From Trachelipus rathkii (taxonomy: Eukaryota; Arthropoda; Malacostraca; Isopoda; Trachelipodidae): DNA of 16,083 nucleotides. Of this stretch, positions 10,648-16,083 are shown piece by piece. The position numbers were made by a program, and so were the translations under genes. Positions within the stretch are counted from its first letter, which is position 1. Every line of letters starts with the position of its first letter. Under the pieces are notes generated by a model. It was not told the DNA's origin, did not search any database, and was given only the letters and a program-made list of their open reading frames with translations. The stretch covers positions 1 to 16,083 of the forward strand of contig JABUQX010014968.1 in assembly GCA_015478945.1 (NCBI GenBank), read 5' to 3'.

Positions 10648-11985
10648 ATGATGGACCACTCTGGCGCTAAAAAGAAGAGTTCTAAGGGAAATGAAACGAA
10701 GCAGAAGAGAAAAAAGCTGACTTCGGATGAAGAAAAGAAAACCTTTGCGAAACTTTCCTCCTACCTTCGTCTGTCTAAAAGTAGCGTCGTCGCGGCACCA
10801 CCGACGAAGCAGAAAAGGTTTCCCAGCGAATACGACTACGCGGAGGCGGGGACTTCGACCTCTCGGATGACAGAGCCCGTCTATTACCAATCTTTCGATT
10901 ATAATGATGATGGGGATGACGAAGGTCCGGTTGGCCTTTCGACCCCGAAAAGGAAAAACAAGGAACTGAAGAAAAAGAAAAAAAAGAATACCGACGTTTC
11001 CAGCCCGCCGAGTATACCGGCCATGGACTATTCATACCCCTCCAGTAATCGCGATTGGACACCGGGTGATTCTTTCGAATACGGCTATCAGCAAACGGAG
11101 TACGCCCAGGAACAAACTTATTTCGATGACGCTCCTACCGGAAAAAAGTACCCGGAAGAGCAGCGACGATCGGATAGTTGGAGCGGATCAGACCCAATAA
11201 TAGTAAATGAAGTTTTCGGAGACGCCCGAGTACAAACCGATTTTAATTACGTACAACAACCCTCTGGAAAGAGTTCTAGCAGAACGAAACTCAAAAAGAA
11301 GAAGAAGGAGAAGAAGAAGAGTTTCAGAGACGCAGAAGCGCAAACTGATTTCTATCACGCTCCTGTCGAAATAGATTATCTGGAGGAGCAACAACAACGA
11401 CGCACTAAAGAGAGTTCGAGCGGATCAAAACTCAAAAAAAAGAAAGAGAAGAAAGTTTTCGGAATAGATTATTCGATGCTCGAATCGAAATTGGCGGAGT
11501 TAGACGGACCGCCTAGCGCGAACTTCAAAGAAGACATTTTCGAACCGAGAACTTACCCCGAAAATATCCCGAGTACCAGTAGAGCGAAGAGCGTCCAAGG
11601 CGGTGATGAGCGATCGAAATCGCAATTTTATATAGACTCGTGCGTCGTTACTGATGACGCATCGATGAAAAGTGAACCAGTATCGGATGACAATCCCATC
11701 CGCAACCCTACTTGGCAAAAATACGATCAAACGCGGCAGCGACAACAACAACAACAACGTTTGAGCGAAAAGTACGACTTCTTCGATATACGCGATGAAT
11801 GTCACGAAACGACGTATGTGCCCCCCGGTATATACGAATACGAGTCCGTGTCTTCCAATATGTCTTCGATCATCAGCGATGATGACAAATTTTACTCCCT
11901 ACCTCCTGAAGAAAAGGAGAAACACGTTTTCAGGTTCCTCTCGTACAAAATTTGGGAAAAATTAAGCCTTAAAAATTTCGTTTAA
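10648..11985 (+). CDS. Lys-rich, largely disordered protein, 445 aa
   Basis: Starts MMDHSGAKKK directly after the TATA/initiator promoter. The second codon is also ATG. The protein is Ser/Asp/Tyr-rich with Lys blocks: KELKKKKKKN (about 105-114), KLKKKKKEKKK (about 215-225) and KLKKKKEKK (about 261-269). Two of these follow SSS(R/G)(T/S) and alternate with (V/A)QTDF(N/Y) motifs near residues 195 and 230, so a block was duplicated. A short Gln run (about 367-372) and a hydrophobic C-terminus (FRFLSYKIWEKL) complete it. There is no membrane segment, no Cys-rich domain and no catalytic motif. Lys blocks suggest nucleic-acid binding or nuclear targeting (inference). The strong promoter suggests high or early expression. 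Family not recognised. Confidence 0.85.
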   Translation: MMDHSGAKKKSSKGNETKQKRKKLTSDEEKKTFAKLSSYLRLSKSSVVAAPPTKQKRFPSEYDYAEAGTSTSRMTEPVYYQSFDYNDDGDDEGPVGLSTPKRKNKELKKKKKKNTDVSSPPSIPAMDYSYPSSNRDWTPGDSFEYGYQQTEYAQEQTYFDDAPTGKKYPEEQRRSDSWSGSDPIIVNEVFGDARVQTDFNYVQQPSGKSSSRTKLKKKKKEKKKSFRDAEAQTDFYHAPVEIDYLEEQQQRRTKESSSGSKLKKKKEKKVFGIDYSMLESKLAELDGPPSANFKEDIFEPRTYPENIPSTSRAKSVQGGDERSKSQFYIDSCVVTDDASMKSEPVSDDNPIRNPTWQKYDQTRQRQQQQQRLSEKYDFFDIRDECHETTYVPPGIYEYESVSSNMSSIISDDDKFYSLPPEEKEKHVFRFLSYKIWEKLSLKNFV

Positions 11986-12019
11986 AAATTCGTTTCATTT
12001 TGTTCACCTATGGATGTAA

Positions 12020-12025
12020 AATAAA
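12020..12025 (+). terminator. poly(A) signal for the Lys-rich gene
   Basis: AATAAA 34 bp after the stop at 11985, followed by T-rich sequence. Confidence 0.6.
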
Positions 12026-12190
12026 GTCTGCGAATATCGTCGGTTTGCTATTTTCCTCCACTATTTTTTTTGGTAAAAGTTATGTAATACTAAAAAACAC
12101 GAACAATGAATATTTTTTTTAAATAAATAAATATATACAAAAAAATGATTTTTTTATCAATTCTATTTCTTTGATATAAGTTTTGGTTTT

Positions 12191-13141
12191 CATCGAACAC
12201 TCCATATCAACCCGGACGAGGCCGTGGCCTACGGCGCGGCTGTTCAAGCGGCCATTTTATCCCGAGACGAATTGCAAAACGTTAAAGAACGGCGCTCTTG
12301 GTAGTTAAGTACGTTGCGTGTTCCAAGCTCTCGCTCTCTCTCTCCATCTGGGGATCGAAATCCGCCAATGGGCGACTATAATTGGTAATAATGAAAGGAA
12401 TAAGACATCATCTCCGCACGAACAAAAAGTCAATTTTTGACAAACGAGTCCCCCAACCAATCTGTGGGAATATTAATTCAGTTGTACGAGGGAGAGCGAG
12501 CTCGAACACGGGATAATAATTTACTCGGGAAGTTCGAACTGGACGGAATAGATCCTGCCCCCGCGGGGAGCCCGAAATAGAAGTCACCTTCGAGATCGAC
12601 GCTAACGGGATTCTCATTGTGTCCGCCGCCAACAGGTCAACCGGCCGAGAAAACAAAATAACCATATCCAACGATAAAGGCAGGTTGTCGAAAGCGGAAA
12701 TAGAAAAAATTTTTAAAGAAGCCGAGAAATTTAAGAAGGACGACGAGGAGTACGTCGAAAAAATTCGAGCCCGCGATTCGCTAGAAAGGTCGTGTTACGA
12801 GGCGGAATCTGCTCTCGAATAACGGAAGGGAAGCACTACCCGATTATCTCTGCGCGAGAAATCTTAAGATGGTCCTAGGACAACTGAAAAGTGGGTGGGA
12901 TAAAGCGCTCGATACCAATCAGTACACGACGTAGATGTTTTATCTAAAACCATAGATAAACGAATCTCCGAGAAACTCGCGAACCGCCGTTTTATCTCGA
13001 ATAATGAACGTCGGCCGCGACCGCAGGCTATAAAGCTAATTTATCCAACACGAACGCTACAAAGAATAGGGTTTAACGCCGAATAAGGAAAATGTGAACT
13101 GAAGTGACGCAAGTGGAAAGCCGACAATCGAAGAAGTTGTT
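12191..13141 (+). pseudogene. hsp70: decayed C-terminal half of a cytosolic-type Hsp70 gene
   Basis: Block one reads [18 protein letters not shown] (about 12206-12259), a signature of the Hsp70 ATPase-domain end, then stops at 12302. Weak traces continue to [18 protein letters not shown] (from about 12467), then [14 protein letters not shown]. After a frame change at about 12565-12573 comes [14 protein letters not shown], then [18 protein letters not shown] and a helical lid segment ending at TAA 12820-12822. Another frame carries W-x-x-x-LDTNQ and stops at 12932. PTIEEV appears at 13121-13138, with the expected terminal Asp changed to Val, a remnant of the EEVD tail typical of cytosolic Hsp70. 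The spacing from INPDEAV to the tail is close to that of an intact Hsp70, so the relic is nearly collinear. The first 360 or so residues are absent. Base style resembles the viral genes nearby. Not functional as it stands. Confidence 0.88.
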
Positions 13142-13648
13142 CAACTTTGCTTCTCTTTTAAGTTGTATATAAGTAAAGTTTGTGCCAGATTGGTTATTAA
13201 TAATTTGCATTATTTAAGTGTATGTAAATTCGATCATCGCCATAATAATTACGCTATAAAAGGAAAGTGCTACTTTTTTTTTCAATCCTTTCTATGTGTG
13301 TTGAAGATTCCATTGTTATTCCAAGAGGTCTAACGATTATAATCTTCTATTAGTTGGTTTCAAAAATAATTTATAACTGTTAAACGTTTTATAATTGAAT
13401 ATAGAAACGTTTCTAATTTTCAAATTACTTCGGCGAGAGGATTCATGCTATAAGGAAAAGGAAATTGACGAACCGAGTAATATATTCCAAAGTTTCTAAT
13501 CAAAATAATTTAAATTGATAAAAAATATAAGCAGTGACCTTTCAAAGGGACTCCAAAAACGACCGTACACGTGATCGGTGACACCTGTTCGGCATAACTA
13601 ACTCGCTTCGAACTCGATATAGTGATGTTTTGAAGAGAACTGATAAAC

Positions 13649-13685
13649 GTCGAGAGGTCTAAGTATAGAGTCGAAGGTCTAAGTA
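13649..13685. repeat. short imperfect tandem repeat
   Basis: GTCGAGAGGTCTAAGTA (13649-13665) is followed after 4 bp by GTCGAAGGTCTAAGTA (13670-13685). A related AGAGGTCTAA occurs near 13324. Confidence 0.8.
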
Positions 13686-13802
13686 CTAAATCTAAAAAAT
13701 CTCAAAGAAAAATAATCAACAGTTTTAAGTCGCAAATTATTTTTTCGGAATTGCACTTAGACATTCGACTTATACTAGTTCCATAAGCATTTTTTTATCA
13801 AA

Positions 13803-13968
13803 GGAGAGGACGGAATATATATGTTTTTAAAAAAACATCAGATATTCCCGATGCGAGCGAAAGTTTGATCGAGTTTATTTGTATTTGTTTAATAAAAATA
13901 ATAAATTATGTTTTTAAAATAAAAAAATTAAACTGATTTAGATTAGATTTTATTTCTTGCCTATAAAA
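13803..13968 (+). repeat. direct repeat, copy 1, ending in GCCTATAAAA
   Basis: Shares with copy 2 the ordered landmarks ACGGAATAT, AAACATCAGA, GATGCGAGCGAA, GTTTGATC, TTTATTTCT and GCCTATAAAA, with substitutions and small indels between them. The TATA boxes are 610 bp apart. A TTCACA initiator-like sequence follows at about 13995. Confidence 0.85.
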
Positions 13969-14403
13969 AATCTAAAAAATTTTAAAGAAAATAATTCACA
14001 AAAAAAAATTTAAAGTCAAAATTTCGAAAAAGTATTTTAATTTACGAAAAAATTTTGAATTTTTTTATCTTTCGCACAGTTTTAAAACTTTGCACTGTCA
14101 CCTATGACCAATGTTCATGGTATTTCCCTTATCCGATGGAATATATGATTCATTGGTGATATTTGGTTCCCAGATAATTGATAGGCATAAATACATTGTC
14201 GAAATAAAAAAGTTTCTACGATGGTCATTTGTGGTTAAAAGATGGTATTTTTTATATACTTGGTTCTTTTTTTAAATTTTTAGAAAAATATCGAGTTCCA
14301 AAAGCAAACATTTTTCCCGTATCTTTTCCAGAAATCGGTAACCGTAAAAATACAAAATTTTCCAACCCGAAATATTTTGCTAGAAACATTTCTTAGTTAT
14401 AAA

Positions 14404-14578
14404 AGGGAAACGGAATATTTTTAAAAACATCAGAGTTCCCTGATGCGAGCGAATGTTTGATCTCGTTGTTTATCTATATTATATTTGCTTAATTGAAAAT
14501 AATAATAAATTTTGTTTTTTAAAAAATAAAATAAATAAAAAATTCAACTGATTTAATTTTTATTTCTCGCCTATAAAA
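14404..14578 (+). repeat. direct repeat, copy 2, ending in GCCTATAAAA
   Basis: Second copy of the element, in the same orientation. It is the one nearest the downstream gene at 14844. Divergence from copy 1 is substantial (diverged A/T runs, small indels), but the GC-containing blocks are conserved, as would be expected if those parts matter or the duplication is old. Confidence 0.85.
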
Positions 14579-14608
14579 GAGGCTCAAAATATTATATATT
14601 TTATCATT
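14572..14608 (+). promoter_or_regulatory. candidate promoter for the F-box-like gene
   Basis: TATAAAAG at 14572 with TCATT, an initiator match, at 14604-14608 (A about 34 bp downstream). The leader would be about 238 nt and contains no AATAAA. The assignment to the gene at 14844 is positional. Confidence 0.4.
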
Positions 14609-14843
14609 AGGTAACGTGGCATTGTTGTAAAACGTCGTTTATATCGCATTTCCACGAATGTGAGTCTAGGTACATTCCTCGAATAATACCAGTCGACCAG
14701 CGCCCGTGGATTTATAGAATCTTTAGTTATACCGTAGAAGGGTTTTACATTCATTGGTATTACGATTGATTTCGTTGAAAAAATACTACTACGTTTCCTT
14801 AATCCCTTTTTTTACACCCGAATTCGACGACGAATAACTCGAT

Positions 14844-16083
14844 ATGGAGAAGAAGGAAAGTAAGAAGAACGTGAAAAACCTGCAAAATTTAGCGACCAAC
14901 GCTGTTTTCGAAACATTATCCTTCTTAGATTTATACAACAATGTTTCGGATTCGAGAAAATTCGCGCTGAGCTGCGATTTGATTATGAATTATTATGTAG
15001 AAAAACATGGGTTGAAAGAATTAAAATTCGACCTGCTCTTTTCGCTATTGGATTCGGACGACGGAGATAAAACCTCGACGATATTTCTAGCCTTTCTGGA
15101 AAACGCCATAAAAAATCCGTACAAGGCGACCGAATCAATATCCCTGACATTGACCGAGTATATGGTCGCGACGAAAAGTTTAAACTACGGTGATTCCGTG
15201 GCTGCTAAAACAGTCGAAGTTATTAGGACAATGGGTTCCGAATACAAAAGTTTAAGATCTCTGATTTTTTATTTAGACCGGTATGAAACCTTCATAAAAT
15301 TAACGAACTTATTGAAAGAAAAACATCAACATTCTTTATTTCGTATCTTGAAATTAGAAATTATTATTAAGACAACTAGCCTTCTCGACCACGACGACTT
15401 TCTCGAAATTATGAAAAATATTTCTATCTTGTTTCAAAATTTAGTTTCTCTAAAAATAATATGCACATGTCGCCAAAGGATAAATTTAAAAAATACAATC
15501 AGACTGACTCATAAAAGAAACCAAGATGATATTACAAATGATATAGCGAATGCTTCTATCAATAGAAACGCTTTCAAAAATCTCCCTTCGTTAAACGAAT
15601 TAATTGTGGAATATAACAACATAGAGGAAATTATGGGAATCTCATCAATATTTAACTTACGAAAAATTGGAGTTCGCTTAAACCATGGACGCGAAAGAAC
15701 TGTTGTTGAAATGCCTGGTTTACAACTATTGGCTGCAAAAACCGAGGTGAAAATACTAGAATTAATTTTCTGTTTTTCGTCGGAAGAGGATATATTTCCC
15801 AAATACGACAATAATTGGCTTATACGCTCATCTACTGATAAATGCGACAATAAATGTTCTAACAAAAAATTAACTAATTTAATAGTGGCGGTAGAAATCG
15901 ACAACAGAAGAATATTCGAATGCGACATCAGTGAAAATCCACCAACAGTCGAAAATTTCGTGAATTTTTCAAAGGTGAATGAAAAAGAAGATGAAGAAGC
16001 TGCAAAATACGGAATTGCCACAAGCAATTTCTTTCGTTTTCTAAGAATGTTGGAAACTAAATTTGATGAATTTTTAACCAAAG
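14844..16083 (+). CDS. F-box/LRR-like protein, N-terminal 413 residues (runs off right edge)
   Basis: From ATG 14844 (begins MEKKESKKNVKN) the frame is open to the window end, 413 codons with no stop. Residues 13-48 (LQNLATNAVFETLSFLDL..., then DSRKFALSCD) have the hydrophobic spacing of an F-box, though its usual Leu-Pro start is absent. The rest is Leu/Ile-rich and probably helical up to about 200. Around 247-275 it reads LPSLNELIVEYNNIEEI then LRKIGV, resembling leucine-rich repeats. Cys near 330-335 (CDNKC) may be incidental. F-box proteins recruit substrates to SCF ubiquitin ligases; both that role and the LRR call are inference from pattern. Codons become slightly more A/T-rich than in the left-hand genes. 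A solenoid helical protein without an F-box is the main alternative. Confidence 0.85.
   Translation, partial: MEKKESKKNVKNLQNLATNAVFETLSFLDLYNNVSDSRKFALSCDLIMNYYVEKHGLKELKFDLLFSLLDSDDGDKTSTIFLAFLENAIKNPYKATESISLTLTEYMVATKSLNYGDSVAAKTVEVIRTMGSEYKSLRSLIFYLDRYETFIKLTNLLKEKHQHSLFRILKLEIIIKTTSLLDHDDFLEIMKNISILFQNLVSLKIICTCRQRINLKNTIRLTHKRNQDDITNDIANASINRNAFKNLPSLNELIVEYNNIEEIMGISSIFNLRKIGVRLNHGRERTVVEMPGLQLLAAKTEVKILELIFCFSSEEDIFPKYDNNWLIRSSTDKCDNKCSNKKLTNLIVAVEIDNRRIFECDISENPPTVENFVNFSKVNEKEDEEAAKYGIATSNFFRFLRMLETKFDEFLTK

Larger units (their letters stand above)
13142..14843. other. AT-rich region without recognisable genes
   Basis: About 1.7 kb with many stops in all frames and long A/T runs. 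It contains a short tandem repeat (13649-13685), a duplicated TATA-bearing element (below) and another TATA-like GCTATAAAAGG near 13253-13263. A segment near 13690-13720 (ATCTAAAAAATCTCAAAG) resembles 13969-14000, so the duplicated unit is probably wider than the element itself. I see no RNA gene. Confidence 0.7.

Noticed and set aside
12408..12671. 87-aa minus-strand open frame
   Set aside because: It lies antisense to clear Hsp70-derived sequence and has no features of its own.
12619..12822. 67-aa plus-strand frame as an independent small gene
   Set aside because: Its sequence is Hsp70 substrate-binding and lid region continuing upstream of its ATG, so it is one block of the relic and not a gene.
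15509..16081. 190-aa minus-strand open frame
   Set aside because: It is Ser/Leu-rich antisense shadow. The plus strand is open continuously from 14844 with a plausible start and better codon style.

Overview
The window looks like part of a large invertebrate double-stranded DNA virus, or a copy of one lodged in an arthropod (perhaps crustacean) genome. Class Naldaviricetes, and within it the nimavirus/WSSV-like side, is my best guess, but it is not proven. What I see: intronless genes packed on both strands; AATAAA signals overlapping or just following stop codons; TATA boxes with an arthropod-type TCA initiator; acidic and poly-Asn low-complexity proteins rich in CGA/GAC-type codons; long AAT microsatellites; and one protein with a cysteine pattern resembling the per os infectivity factor (PIF) families. 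No polymerase, capsid or other diagnostic core gene is present, so the lineage call rests on style plus that one PIF-like pattern.

Layout. 1-933 (-): 5' part of an unrecognised gene running off the left edge. 955-1084: long AAT tract. 1273-2260 (+): unrecognised gene broken by a frameshift and an in-frame stop. 2399-2716: atypical stretch with a possible retroelement zinc-knuckle remnant. 2787-6017 (+): 1076-residue single-pass membrane protein with three repeat modules, acidic tracts and poly-Asn. 6338-6940 (+): small unknown gene. 7017-8369 (+): Cys-rich PIF-like protein. 8337-8930 and 8977-10086 (-): two unknown genes convergent with it. 10120-10383 (+): small gene divergent from them. 10453-10635: palindromes and a strong TATA/initiator promoter, feeding 10648-11985 (+), a Lys-rich disordered protein. 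12191-13141: decayed C-terminal half of a cytosolic-type Hsp70 gene. 13142-14843: AT-rich, gene-free, with a duplicated TATA-bearing element. 14844-16083 (+): 5' part of an F-box/LRR-like gene leaving the right edge.

How it fits together. If the PIF-like call is right, the 7017 protein would act in virion entry, and the 1076-residue membrane protein could be a virion envelope component; both are inferences. The F-box-like and Hsp70 sequences suggest host-interaction functions or host gene capture. Decayed loci (1273-2260, 12191-13141) sit beside long intact frames. That fits a recently integrated viral copy, an active virus shedding genes, or an assembly with homopolymer errors; the sequence alone does not decide between them.
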